Position numbers and translations under genes: made by a program
The notes under the pieces: model-generated
Database searches by the model: none
Told to the model about the DNA's origin: nothing
The model's input: the letters and a program-made list of their open reading frames with translations, nothing else
Shown here: one piece after another, positions 35,974-45,786 of the stretch
Position numbering within the stretch: the first letter of the stretch is position 1
How the letters are laid out: every line of letters begins with the position of its first letter
Origin: Acetilactobacillus jinshanensis
GTDB taxonomy: Bacteria > Bacillota > Bacilli > Lactobacillales > Lactobacillaceae
Assembly: GCF_004359375.1 (NCBI RefSeq)
Contig: NZ_CP034726.1
Coordinates: forward strand, 1,550,001 to 1,614,000
Direction: 5' to 3'
Length of the DNA stretch: 64,000 bases

Positions 35974-36048
35974 ATACGGGCAAGGCCTGTAGGCCTCTCA
36001 AAACTAAACAAGATTTCGATATCTGTACAAGTTTCCGATTGAATGTAA

Positions 36049-37632
<1,584 letters not shown>

Positions 37633-37948
37633 AAAATAACATAAGAACTTAATTACAAGCTCTTAAGATTAAATTACTAGTTTAGTTGTACGAACGAATT
37701 TATTAAAAACGCACGTAAAGTTAAAAATCTCATTATAAAATAACAAGACCACTTGCACTTGTGATGTCAAAATCTTGTTCAGTTTTCAAAGACCTACAAT
37801 TGCTAGCCACATGAGCTCTCGCTCACATGACAATTATTAATATATCACAGATGAGACATAATGTTAAGTTATTTTTAAAATTAATTTAAAAACTTTTTAA
37901 ACTAACTTTACAAATCATTAACATGTTCATTCTCACGCGACAATTGTT

Positions 37949-37976
37949 ATTATACCAGGTGACCATCATTAATCAA
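37949..37976 (-). promoter_or_regulatory. Probable rRNA promoter
   Basis: TTGATT (37976-37971), 16-base spacer, TATAAT (37954-37949), about 320 bases before 16S. The spacer to 16S contains the TTTGAAAACTGAACAAG block (about 37790) common in lactobacillus rRNA leaders. A near-identical TTTGAAAACTGGATAA occurs in the 16S-23S spacer. No gene is seen in 37633-38070. Confidence 0.55.
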
Positions 37977-38070
37977 CACTAAATTCAAATTAATTTAAAA
38001 AATTACGTTTGAAATCTACTTTTTGGTTCTGTAGAATACATTTAATCCCATACGTAAAGGATGATTACTA

Positions 38071-38616
38071 ATGAGTTTAATCTATGTTCGACCTGCTCAA
38101 GTGAAAGATGCTCCAGCAATTCTCAACATCGTTAATTTTGCAAAGCAATATTTAAAATCACAGCATATTAATCAGTGGCAAAATAATTATCCTAATCCCC
38201 AAAGCATTAAACATGATATCAATGGCAAAGCCTGCTACGTTTTAACGGTCAATCATCGAGTGGCGGGAATTGCTAGCTTAATCCCGGGACCAGATAAGAG
38301 TTACCTAAAAATTCAAAACGGGTCATGGATCAACGGTACAAGGGCACCATACATGACGATTCATCGGGTTGCCATTTCACCCAATTTCCGTGGCCAGGGT
38401 CTCTCTCAAATGCTAATGAGTAATCTTATCACCCTAGCAATCGACAAGGGTTATCACGACATCCGAATCGATACCCATCCAGATAATAAAGGTATGCAAC
38501 ACATTATTACTAAAAACGGCTTCGTAAAACGTGGTATTATTCACACGTTAGAAGGTGGCAAACAGGCAAACACATCCCGTTATGCCTACCAATTAATCAT
38601 CGAAGGTGAAAAGTAA
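38071..38616 (+). CDS. GNAT-family N-acetyltransferase
   Basis: A 181-residue GNAT enzyme. The acetyl-CoA loop is in VAISPNFRGQGLSQMLM (about residues 99-115, R/Q-x-x-G-x-G/A form), and the C-terminal ITKNGFVKRG is the usual final strand. Substrate unknown; it lacks the RimI or RimJ hallmarks I would look for. Its stop overlaps the next start by one base (TAATG). Confidence 0.85.
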   Translation: MSLIYVRPAQVKDAPAILNIVNFAKQYLKSQHINQWQNNYPNPQSIKHDINGKACYVLTVNHRVAGIASLIPGPDKSYLKIQNGSWINGTRAPYMTIHRVAISPNFRGQGLSQMLMSNLITLAIDKGYHDIRIDTHPDNKGMQHIITKNGFVKRGIIHTLEGGKQANTSRYAYQLIIEGEK

Positions 38617-38807
38617 TGATTTCTGCCGATTTCGCGGTTCAGATTAAATTAATAATTATGTATACGATTGGTTTACTAGCATTAATCGCTACGTTTATCT
38701 ATCTCCATCACATTACCCGTCAATGGATAACTAAATTTAGTTTAAGTTTACTTGCCGTCATCATCATTATGGCAATCATTTTATTCATTACCGTTAAATT
38801 ACCGTAA
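38616..38807 (+). CDS. Small two-helix membrane protein
   Basis: 63 residues with hydrophobic helices at about 8-28 and 40-60. TAATG overlap with the acetyltransferase gene and GAAGGTGA upstream imply translational coupling. No family recognised. Confidence 0.65.
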   Translation: MISADFAVQIKLIIMYTIGLLALIATFIYLHHITRQWITKFSLSLLAVIIIMAIILFITVKLP

Positions 38808-38826
38808 AATCCTTATCAATATACAC

Positions 38827-38868
38827 AAAAACCGCTGAGTTATTTATTACTCAGCGGTTTTCTTTTTC
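38827..38868. terminator. Bidirectional terminator
   Basis: AAAAACCGCTGAGT/ACTCAGCGGTTTT stem, A and T runs on each side. Confidence 0.87.
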
Positions 38869-38880
38869 ATTATTTGATTT

Positions 38881-40326
38881 TTAATCATTGTTAATATTAA
38901 TTGGCTTTAATTGCTTCACAGTAACGCTATTACAATCGGTCCAATTTAAATTAAGGACATGACCATTTCTAAAGAAGCGACCGGTCATCGTCCGAACGCC
39001 ACCGTTTATATATACCTCGAATTCTGAGTTATCAAAATAAAGGGCACAACTATGGATGACATCCTTATTAATCCGAACCTGACGAATTTCCTCATTCCCG
39101 CTCAAGTTCTGACGATGAATCGATAAACGATGACCCTTTTGATCAATTGAAAAGTACAAATGGCTAGTTTCAGCGGTAATTGCCATCTGACTAAGCCGAT
39201 CAATATTAGGGACCCATTTAATGTAGCATTGTTTAGGGATTTCCATCCCGTTAACGGCCTTTAAATCATGGACGAATAACTTGCGATTTTCTCGAGCCGG
39301 TCGCTGAATTAACTGACCGTCCTTTAGATCGAGTTCCCGGACTAACGTCAGTGCACCGGACCAGCCTTCTGAATCTGTAGCGTACTCAACGCCGGGCATC
39401 CCAACCCAGCTGATGGATAACGCTCTGCCGTCAGGAGCGTTAAACGATCTAGTGGCGTAAAAATCAAAGCCGTAGTCCATCAACCGGATCTTGGTGGGGT
39501 TAATGATCTTCATCTGATTCCAGTTCATACTATCACCAGCAATATATGCGTTCGGATATCGATTTTGATAATTCAAACGCTTCCGATCGATTCCCTGCGG
39601 ACAGAAGATAATTACCGGGTGATTATGGATAAAAACTAAATTCGGACATTCAACCATGTAACCTAAATTATCATTACCGATATCCATCGTCTTAAACAGG
39701 TTCCAGCCATGGTCAACGGATTGAGAACGGTAAACGACGATCTCACCCCGGTTACCCTCTGTCTGAGCACCTAAGATAGCGTAGTAATATAAACCGTGCT
39801 TAATGATCTGCGGATCACGGAAATTACCGGTAACTTCTAATGGGGGTTGGTTTATTAAAGGTCGCTGGAGCTTGGTAATGTCGTTGTCCTTATCCATCCA
39901 AGCACCGTCTTGTTTAGCCTGACGATGATGATGTTTATCCCAGATATTACCCGTATACATTAGGAATAATCGATCACCGACGGGAATTGCTGAACCCGAA
40001 TAACAGCCGTTACGATCATTGGATCGATCTGGGATCATGGGCTTATGGACGTTTTTCCAATTAACTAGATCATCCGACACCAGATGGGTCCAGCTCTTTA
40101 AGCCATGAACGGCTCCAAATGGAAAGGCCTGGTAAAATAAATGCCACTGATGATTAAAATATGAAAATCCATTTGGATCATTCAGGAGCCCAGTTCGAGT
40201 CTGAACATGATAGCCCAGACGCCACTTGGAGCGGGCAACCTTAGCCTTTAAGTCAGTCAGGCGCTGTTTAGGCCATTCGTGGTAACCACGATTTAGCCGA
40301 TCGGTTGTCCAGTAATTTTTGTCCAT
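38881..40326 (-). CDS. scrB: GH32 sucrose-6-phosphate hydrolase / fructofuranosidase
   Basis: A 481-residue glycoside hydrolase family 32 enzyme, cytoplasmic (no signal). The nucleophile is D50 in LLNDPNGFSYF; FRDPQ near residue 170 and ECPNL near 225 supply the transition-state Asp and the acid/base Glu. A C-terminal beta-sandwich follows residue 340. The length and absence of a signal fit ScrB-type enzymes acting on imported sucrose or sucrose 6-phosphate. A fructokinase-type ROK gene lies 1.4 kb away, but no PTS transporter is in the window. GAGGGG ribosome site. Confidence 0.9.
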   Translation of the reverse strand: MDKNYWTTDRLNRGYHEWPKQRLTDLKAKVARSKWRLGYHVQTRTGLLNDPNGFSYFNHQWHLFYQAFPFGAVHGLKSWTHLVSDDLVNWKNVHKPMIPDRSNDRNGCYSGSAIPVGDRLFLMYTGNIWDKHHHRQAKQDGAWMDKDNDITKLQRPLINQPPLEVTGNFRDPQIIKHGLYYYAILGAQTEGNRGEIVVYRSQSVDHGWNLFKTMDIGNDNLGYMVECPNLVFIHNHPVIIFCPQGIDRKRLNYQNRYPNAYIAGDSMNWNQMKIINPTKIRLMDYGFDFYATRSFNAPDGRALSISWVGMPGVEYATDSEGWSGALTLVRELDLKDGQLIQRPARENRKLFVHDLKAVNGMEIPKQCYIKWVPNIDRLSQMAITAETSHLYFSIDQKGHRLSIHRQNLSGNEEIRQVRINKDVIHSCALYFDNSEFEVYINGGVRTMTGRFFRNGHVLNLNWTDCNSVTVKQLKPININND

Positions 40327-40407
40327 GATTGCACCCCTCTAATCAATGTGTCATTATTCTACCACAATTCATTCAAGGTTACTCAATGGTAATGAATAAC
40401 AACATTA

Positions 40408-40423
40408 TGTTTCACGTGAAACA
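40408..40423. other. parS site (exact consensus)
   Basis: TGTTTCACGTGAAACA in the intergenic space upstream of the GH32 gene. Confidence 0.92.
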
Positions 40424-40453
40424 ATTACACATCTAGTTACTTGCATTGATAAC

Positions 40454-40492
40454 AAAAAGAACCCGTTCCGAGATAGATGCACGAACGAGTTC
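40454..40492 (-). terminator. Terminator of the 40.5-41.4 kb operon
   Basis: GAACTCGTTC/GAACGGGTTC arms with a 14-base loop and TTTTTG on the minus strand. Confidence 0.65.
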
Positions 40493-40498
40493 CCTTAG

Positions 40499-40852
40499 TT
40501 ATTTATTTGCCGGTAGCTTATTATCCTTTAATACCTTATTAATGTAATAATCGATTTCATCTAAGATATTGGATACGTCTTTTGAATTTCGCATCTGGGC
40601 AGCTTCATTTTCGCTAATTGCCCACATTGCTAAATTATCACTTACGGGCACGATATCACGTACGATTCGCATGGGTTCTTCTTTACCACGTTGCTTTTTG
40701 ATCCGTAAGTAGCTTTTATAATCGGTAATCATTCTTAAGGTTTCACCGGTACTCGGATCATAAGTCTCAAAAATTACGAAATGAGATTGCATCTGAGCAT
40801 CATTTAATTGGTGCTTAACTTGTTCTAGTTGTTGTGGAGTTATTTTGATCAT
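40499..40852 (-). CDS. Hypothetical protein downstream of SDR-like gene
   Basis: A 117-residue soluble protein, not recognised. MIKITPQQLEQVKHQL begins with an amphipathic helix, with beta-like FVIFETYDPSTGETLRMITDY next. It lies 9 bases after the NAD(P)-fold gene, so probably the same operon. Confidence 0.6.
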   Translation of the reverse strand: MIKITPQQLEQVKHQLNDAQMQSHFVIFETYDPSTGETLRMITDYKSYLRIKKQRGKEEPMRIVRDIVPVSDNLAMWAISENEAAQMRNSKDVSNILDEIDYYINKVLKDNKLPANK

Positions 40853-40861
40853 ATTTTCACC

Positions 40862-41428
40862 TCATTTTTGATCGATAATTGCAACAGATTGATTTAGATA
40901 ACGGCGTCCAACAATCACATCAACCGCGATTTGGGCCACATTTTGATAAGAAACGGTACCATTATTAACCGATTGGCCCTCTTCTATTATTCTGGGCTCA
41001 GTTATTGCTGGCTGCTTTGTAATCGTAACCGGACGTAAGATGGTATACGGAATTTCACTTTCGTCTACAACTTTGACCGCATATCGTTGTTCATTTAAAT
41101 ATTCAGGAACGTTTTTAACGTCTGGAAAAATCGCGGGTCCGGTTACTTCATCATCAATTCCAGCATGTGACATCATTAAGAACTGATGGATGGGTGGCAC
41201 AACTAAACTAACGGCGTCGAACAAGGCTTCAAAATCCAAATCGACATCCATCGGCCCCAGAAACGAAGCAATTATATTTTGATGTCGGAGGACAGGGACG
41301 TAACTTTTTGCTCGTTTAAAATCAATTCCCGTTAATCGGGTTACCTTAATATTAGGGATCTTCTTTAGTTTCTGGGCCACTAAATCAGCGACCGCACTAT
41401 GCTGATCTAAAATTAAAACGTTAGTCAC
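40862..41428 (-). CDS. NAD(P)-binding-fold protein, atypical short SDR
   Basis: A 188-residue protein resembling the NAD(P)H-binding atypical SDR group (NmrA/YwnB-like). The C-terminal half is typical: a hydrophobic strand then VVDESEIPYTILRPVTI (residues about 117-133) and a final VAQIAVDVIVG helix. The N-terminal nucleotide loop, usually GxTGxxG, reads LDQHSAVADLV and lacks all three glycines. It may not bind a dinucleotide in the usual way. Possibly redox-sensing or structural. Confidence 0.65.
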   Translation of the reverse strand: MTNVLILDQHSAVADLVAQKLKKIPNIKVTRLTGIDFKRAKSYVPVLRHQNIIASFLGPMDVDLDFEALFDAVSLVVPPIHQFLMMSHAGIDDEVTGPAIFPDVKNVPEYLNEQRYAVKVVDESEIPYTILRPVTITKQPAITEPRIIEEGQSVNNGTVSYQNVAQIAVDVIVGRRYLNQSVAIIDQK

Positions 41429-41701
41429 AATCTACGTCCCTCCGTTATCTATGATTAGGTATATTTTATCAAAAATTAGAGCCTGCTTTAAGGTTTCTAA
41501 ATTATTTATGTTCCGCATGTCTATTTTACCGGAAATCACTAATATATAGACATAAATGTATTAGAATAGAAATGGAATGTGAACGTCGCTTTATTTTGAT
41601 CAATATCTTTAAAGAGCTCAATCCACGTTCTAATTTATGTTAAGATAAAATTATTATCGAGGTTGAATATGTCGCCAAACAGGTTAATATATTCAATGGT
41701 G

Positions 41702-41718
41702 AAACGCTTACAGCGTTT
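41702..41718 (+). promoter_or_regulatory. Inverted repeat upstream of ROK kinase
   Basis: AAACGCT-TAC-AGCGTTT, a perfect 7-bp palindrome 26 bases before the start codon; no T run follows. It may be an operator or a 5'-UTR hairpin. The rest of the 315-base gap (41429-41743) holds only AT-rich promoter-like sequence. Confidence 0.4.
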
Positions 41719-41743
41719 TAATGTTGTGTAAGGAGTTTCGTTT

Positions 41744-42619
41744 ATGTTATTAGGAAGCGTTGAAGCTGGTGGAACTAAATTTGTTTGTGCCGTTGGTAAC
41801 GAAGATTACCAGATTTTAGACAGCACTAAATTTCCCACCACAACACCTAAAGAAACGTTAGGCCGGACGATCAAATACTTTAAAAAATTCAGAGGTCTAC
41901 AGGCCATGAGTATTGCATCGTTTGGACCAATCGAACTACGACATAATTCACCTAAATATGGCTACATCACGGACACCCCTAAAAAGGGTTGGTCTAACGT
42001 GAATTTCTTGGGGATTATGAAAAAGTACTTCAAATTTCCAATCTATTGGACGACTGACGTCAACGGGTCCGCTTATGGTGAGTACATCATGGCCGGACTT
42101 TTCCATCACCCCGTTAAGTGTTTAGCTTATTACACCATTGGTACTGGTGTCGGGGTTGGCGAAGTCGTCAATGGTAAATTTCTGGGTGATCTCGGTCATC
42201 CTGAAATGGGCCACGTTCGTGTTAAACGTCATCCTGACGACTTAAACTTCAAAGGGATCTGTCCTTATCATGGGGACTGTTTAGAAGGTCTCGTTGCGGG
42301 ACCTACCTTTGAAGCTCGCCTCGGTAAAAAAGGTCCCGATGTCCCATTGTCTAATCACGTCTGGGATATTATGGCCTACTACGTTGCTCAAGCTGCAATT
42401 CAGACGACTTTAGCACTTCGTCCCGAAGTGATCGTCTTCGGTGGCGGTGTCGTGAGCGAACCGTTCTTAAGAAAGGTCCGTCATCAGTTCAAGATTCTGT
42501 TGAATGGCTACGTCGACGTAGGTAATCTCCGTAACTACATTCGAATGCCGGCTGTCGAAAACAACGGTTCTGCAACCGTCGGTAATTTCGCTCTGGCTCT
42601 AGAAGAGTCACGGAAATAA
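41744..42619 (+). CDS. scrK: ROK-family fructokinase
   Basis: A 291-residue sugar kinase of the ROK family. The N-terminal phosphate loop is VEAGGTKFVCAVG; DVNGSAYGEY holds the catalytic Asp region, and GTGVGVGEVVNGK the second phosphate loop. The zinc signature is GHPEMGHVRVKRHPDD followed by CPYHGDCLEG (about residues 160-190). This arrangement is that of ScrK-type fructokinases rather than glucokinases. It would phosphorylate fructose released by the nearby GH32 enzyme. In heterofermenters it competes with reduction of fructose to mannitol. Confidence 0.87.
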   Translation: MLLGSVEAGGTKFVCAVGNEDYQILDSTKFPTTTPKETLGRTIKYFKKFRGLQAMSIASFGPIELRHNSPKYGYITDTPKKGWSNVNFLGIMKKYFKFPIYWTTDVNGSAYGEYIMAGLFHHPVKCLAYYTIGTGVGVGEVVNGKFLGDLGHPEMGHVRVKRHPDDLNFKGICPYHGDCLEGLVAGPTFEARLGKKGPDVPLSNHVWDIMAYYVAQAAIQTTLALRPEVIVFGGGVVSEPFLRKVRHQFKILLNGYVDVGNLRNYIRMPAVENNGSATVGNFALALEESRK

Positions 42620-42714
42620 TTAATCTTTAAATATTAATTTGAGATCGTAAATCTTCCCGTTTACGATCCCATCCTAATATTAATTTATATTTATTTTTTC
42701 AAAGGGGTAATCTC

Positions 42715-43710
42715 ATGAAGGCATTAGTCTTAAAAGGTGTCAAGCACTTCGAAATCGAAGATATTCAAAAGCCAACACCAAAAGATAATGAAGTTTTAAT
42801 TGATGCCAAATATGCTGGTATCTGTGGTACTGATAACGCATTATACAACGGACTTCCGGGTTCAGCTCCGGCCGTTCCACCGATCGTATTAGGCCATGAA
42901 GTTTCCGGTGTTGTTGAATCCACTGGTAAGAACGTCAAAGGTTTCAAGAAGGGTGACCGTGTTACTGTCGACCCTAACTGTTACTGTGGCAAGTGCCGTT
43001 ACTGTCACATTGGCATTCCTGAAATGTGTGACAACCTTTCTGCCGTTGGTGTTACCCGTAACGGTGGCTTAGAACAAGCATTCACCGCTCCAGCTACCAA
43101 CGTTTACAAGGTTCCAGCTAACGTTCCGTTAAAGGATGCCGCTACGACTGAACCTGTATCCTGTGCATTACACGGTGTTAAGTTATTACACACTTCTCCA
43201 TACCAAAACGCATTAGTTATTGGTGATGGTTTCGAAGGTTTACTTTTCTGCCAGATCTTAAAGGCTTACGGTGTTAACTCCGTTACTTTAGTTGGCCGTC
43301 ATGATGACAAGTTAGCCGAAGAAAAGAAAGCCACTGGTGTTGACGCTGTTATCAACGCTAAGAAGGAAAAGATCCCTGCTAAGTATGACATTACTGTTGA
43401 TGCCGTTGGTTTACCACAGACCCAAGAAGCTGCTGTTGACTCCACTGTTAAGGGTGCTCAAGTCTTAATGTTTGGTGTTGGTAAGCCTAACCAGCACTTC
43501 TCAATGAATACTTACAAGGTTTACCAGAAAGAATTAACCGTTAAAGGTTCATTCATCAACCCTAACGCATTCGTTGATTCCTTAGCATTACTCTCAACTG
43601 GTAAAGTTAAGGTCGCTCCTATCGTTAAGAACGTTCTTAAGTTAGACCAAGTTGCTGATGCATTAAGTGGTAAATACACTGGTAAGTGTGTCGTTAAGAT
43701 CGATGCCTAA
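42715..43710 (+). CDS. Zinc-dependent alcohol/polyol dehydrogenase
   Basis: A 331-residue medium-chain dehydrogenase. Catalytic zinc ligands are C37 (GICGTDN), H62/E63 (GHEVSG) and a later Glu. Four Cys near residues 89-103 (NCYCGKCRYCHIGIPEMC) bind the structural zinc. The cofactor loop is GDGFEG near 173, slightly unusual with Asp. The subgroup includes threonine, sorbitol/iditol and butanediol dehydrogenases; the exact substrate is open. Codon use is that of a highly expressed gene. The next gene starts 22 bases later. Confidence 0.85.
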   Translation: MKALVLKGVKHFEIEDIQKPTPKDNEVLIDAKYAGICGTDNALYNGLPGSAPAVPPIVLGHEVSGVVESTGKNVKGFKKGDRVTVDPNCYCGKCRYCHIGIPEMCDNLSAVGVTRNGGLEQAFTAPATNVYKVPANVPLKDAATTEPVSCALHGVKLLHTSPYQNALVIGDGFEGLLFCQILKAYGVNSVTLVGRHDDKLAEEKKATGVDAVINAKKEKIPAKYDITVDAVGLPQTQEAAVDSTVKGAQVLMFGVGKPNQHFSMNTYKVYQKELTVKGSFINPNAFVDSLALLSTGKVKVAPIVKNVLKLDQVADALSGKYTGKCVVKIDA

Positions 43711-43732
43711 TCGGTACTAAGAAGGTTATATC

Positions 43733-44119
43733 ATGTTAAGTAAGTACTTTACTGGTGTTCAACACATTGGTATTCCTGCCAATGACTTGGACCAGACCAT
43801 TAAATTTTACAAATCCTTAGGTTTCAAAGTTGCCGGTTTATTCAATAACCAGGGTAACCGTTGTGCTTTCATGAAGTACAATACCTTAATGATCGAAACC
43901 TGGGAAGGCGATCCTTGTGCTAACAAGGACGGCGCAATTAACCACTTTGCCGTTAACTGTACCGATGCTGACAAGGCTTTTGCTGAAGCCAAGAAAGATG
44001 GCTATCACTTATTAGATGACCATGTTGAATCCATCCCTGCTTACTGGAAGCACGGAATTCACTTCTTCAAGATTCAGGGCCCTAATCATGAAGCCATCGA
44101 ATTTTGCCAGATTCTTTAA
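43733..44119 (+). CDS. Glyoxalase/VOC-family protein
   Basis: A 128-residue vicinal-oxygen-chelate protein with two beta-alpha-beta-beta-beta repeats. Possible metal ligands are His in VQHIGIPANDLDQTIKFY, Glu near residue 45, His in NHFAVNC, and Glu in NHEAIEFCQ. Size is right for one VOC subunit. Located 22 bases behind the alcohol dehydrogenase with an AAGAAGG site and the same biased codon use, so probably an operon; a shared carbonyl or sugar-derived substrate is possible. Confidence 0.8.
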   Translation: MLSKYFTGVQHIGIPANDLDQTIKFYKSLGFKVAGLFNNQGNRCAFMKYNTLMIETWEGDPCANKDGAINHFAVNCTDADKAFAEAKKDGYHLLDDHVESIPAYWKHGIHFFKIQGPNHEAIEFCQIL

Positions 44120-44138
44120 TCCGTAAATCATCATAATT

Positions 44139-44174
44139 AAAAGCCGCGTTCTTATTTAAGAACACGGCTTTTTG
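44139..44174 (+). terminator. Terminator of the ADH-VOC operon
   Basis: GCCGcGTTCTT/AAGAACaCGGC stem with T5. Confidence 0.83.
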
Positions 44175-44260
44175 TTTCCTTATTTTTAGTAACTAATGTC
44201 TATCTATGAACTTATATCTATAGATATATAAACTTTATCGGAAATATTCACCCTAAATGA

Positions 44261-44288
44261 TTGACATTTATATAAAAGCGACTATTAT
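44261..44288 (+). promoter_or_regulatory. Promoter of the 44.3 kb leader / Ile-rich gene
   Basis: TTGACA (44261-44266), 16-base spacer, TATTAT (44283-44288). Confidence 0.72.
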
Positions 44289-44321
44289 GAGAATTGAAAA
44301 TTACGAAAGAAGGTCATTCAG

Positions 44322-44426
44322 ATGTTTAAATTAGTTTATAACGTATTCGTAGCGATTAGGCAGCAGGTTTTTGTCCTTACAACTGAACTGTCTCGTGCGG
44401 ATATAGTAACTAATTTAGGCGTTTAA
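44322..44426 (+). CDS. Leader peptide of the Ile-rich gene, 34 residues
   Basis: A short ORF beginning MFKLVYNVFVAIRQQVFVL and ending TTELSRADIVTNLGV. Seven Val and five Leu are spread along it, so the amino acid bias is weaker than in the other leaders. GAAAGAAGG precedes the ATG. Placed between a consensus promoter and a terminator, it matches the Val leader at 27 kb in layout and in downstream RNA sequence. Confidence 0.62.
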   Translation: MFKLVYNVFVAIRQQVFVLTTELSRADIVTNLGV

Positions 44427-44546
44427 TGACTTATCAAATCCACACGGGAATCCTTGTGATAACTGTGTGGATATAATATCTAGACATCTTAATTTAACAT
44501 AGGTTATACCCTCACGGTTGTCACAGATAACCGTGGGGATTTTTTC
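44391..44546 (+). promoter_or_regulatory. Attenuator RNA upstream of the Ile-rich gene
   Basis: Segments: 1, TCTCGTGCGGAT (44391-44402, inside the leader ORF); 2, ATCCACACGGGA (44438-44449); 3, GATAACTGTGTGGAT (44458-44472); 4, CCTCACGGTTGTC (44510-44522); 5, AACCGTGGGG (44529-44538) with T6. Pairs 1:2 (11 of 12), 2:3 (10 of 10), 3:4 (10 of 10) and 4:5 (10 of 10, terminator). Because segment 1 is within the ORF, the effect of stalling is not simply that of the other sites, and readthrough may be the default. Confidence 0.7.
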
Positions 44547-44628
44547 ATAGATTTTTTCATACCTTTATAATTTTCAACCAGTTGTTGCTTAATTTATTTC
44601 ATCTTAATTTGTAGAAAGGTACTTATCT

Positions 44629-45693
44629 ATGTCAAAGATTAATGCAATTAAGATGCCTAAGATGATCAACACCATGGACATCATTACCAAGAAGATCAAT
44701 ATCATCAATTCTAATATCAACTCAATCAAGAGCCGGATCAGTGATTCAAATGCGATTGCGATTAAAGCGATTAGTGCGATTAGAAACATTAAGATAATCA
44801 AGAACATTATTTCTAACGCTGACAATATCGATATTAAAGATATCAATAAGATTGAAAATATCATTAGTATTGATGATATTAAGAACATCGAACACATCAT
44901 CGGCATTAAGGATATCAAGATGATCATTAACGCCATTAAAGATATTGACATCATCAACATCGATGACATTATCCGTGACATCAAGAATATTGATATCATC
45001 AAGAATATCAACATCAAAGACATTGATAAGAATAATATTAAAGATATTGAAAATAAGATTGGTGCCAAGAACATCAAGATTATCCGTGCCATTGTTGATA
45101 TTCGCATTATCAAGGATATCGAAAACATTATTATTGCCCGTAACATTGGTGGTTATGGCATCAAGATGATCGCTAACATCGATCACATTTCCTCAAGCAT
45201 TGATTACACTCGGATCAATATGATCGACATGATCATCAGTGACATTAAGATGATCCGTTCTGATATTGACATTATTAATGACATTCACGCTTCCAAGAAG
45301 ATCATTAATAACATCAACATCATAAGCAGCATCAAAGACAGCATTGCCGCTATGAAGAGCTCAATCAAGAACATTAAGTCCATCATCAGCAACAGCATCA
45401 TCTCCATGAACAACGATATCCAGATCATCAACCCAATCATTAAGAACATTAATGGAATTCACATTGATGATGAAGTTGATATTATCAGCGCCAACTTGAA
45501 CGACATTAACTACATCATTAACAAGATTTCTGACCGCATCATCATCATGATGAATCAGATGTTAGATTACATCCATAACATCATCATTAATAAGGGTATC
45601 TCCAAAGATATCATCAAAAACATCAACATCATCAAATCTGATATTGATATCAACAACATTGATGACATTAAAAAGATTATTATCAATCACTAA
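44629..45693 (+). CDS. Extremely isoleucine-rich protein, unknown function
   Basis: A 354-residue protein, 126 residues (36 percent) Ile, the rest mostly Asn, Asp, Lys and Ser. There are 2 Leu, 2 Val, no Phe, Trp or Cys. Ile recurs every 2-4 residues throughout (DIKDINKIENIISIDDIKN is typical), so it should form a long coiled coil or Ile-cored solenoid. No signal peptide, membrane segment or known motif. GAAAGGT precedes the ATG, and a terminator follows. The reading frame is unbroken for 1.06 kb, and both Ile codons ATT and ATC are used, so it is selected coding sequence. It is under leader-peptide-type control. Confidence 0.8.
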   Translation: MSKINAIKMPKMINTMDIITKKINIINSNINSIKSRISDSNAIAIKAISAIRNIKIIKNIISNADNIDIKDINKIENIISIDDIKNIEHIIGIKDIKMIINAIKDIDIINIDDIIRDIKNIDIIKNINIKDIDKNNIKDIENKIGAKNIKIIRAIVDIRIIKDIENIIIARNIGGYGIKMIANIDHISSSIDYTRINMIDMIISDIKMIRSDIDIINDIHASKKIINNINIISSIKDSIAAMKSSIKNIKSIISNSIISMNNDIQIINPIIKNINGIHIDDEVDIISANLNDINYIINKISDRIIIMMNQMLDYIHNIIINKGISKDIIKNINIIKSDIDINNIDDIKKIIINH

Positions 45694-45717
45694 TCTTTTT
45701 AATCATTCATGTTGATG

Positions 45718-45755
45718 AAAAGTCCTGGGTTCATCAATTCAGGACTTTTCTTTTG
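45718..45755 (+). terminator. Terminator of the Ile-rich gene
   Basis: AAAAGTCCTG/CAGGACTTTT stem followed by CTTTT. Confidence 0.78.
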
Positions 45756-45786
45756 GAAATCTAATCATACCAACGAGGTGACAATC

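Noticed and set aside
37732-37770. TTGACA and TATAAT close to 16S as a second rRNA promoter
   Set aside because: They are 27 bases apart and cannot act as a pair. The block may belong to rRNA processing sequence instead.
42643-42668. GATCGTAAA/TTTACGATC hairpin after the ROK kinase
   Set aside because: A good stem but no T run follows, so I do not call it a terminator.
44604-45186. Two long minus-strand reading frames (180 and 146 codons) and a plus-strand 74-codon frame across the Ile-rich gene
   Set aside because: They are mirror effects of the repeated GAT/AAC/ATC/ATT pattern, have no ribosome site, and their composition (Ile/Ser/Leu/Met or Asn/Asp/Val) is what reverse reading of the real gene must give.
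45709-45786. N-terminal extension of the HicA-like frame from an ATG at 45709
   Set aside because: It would be translated through the terminator hairpin of the previous gene and lacks a ribosome site; the TTG at 45787 has one.
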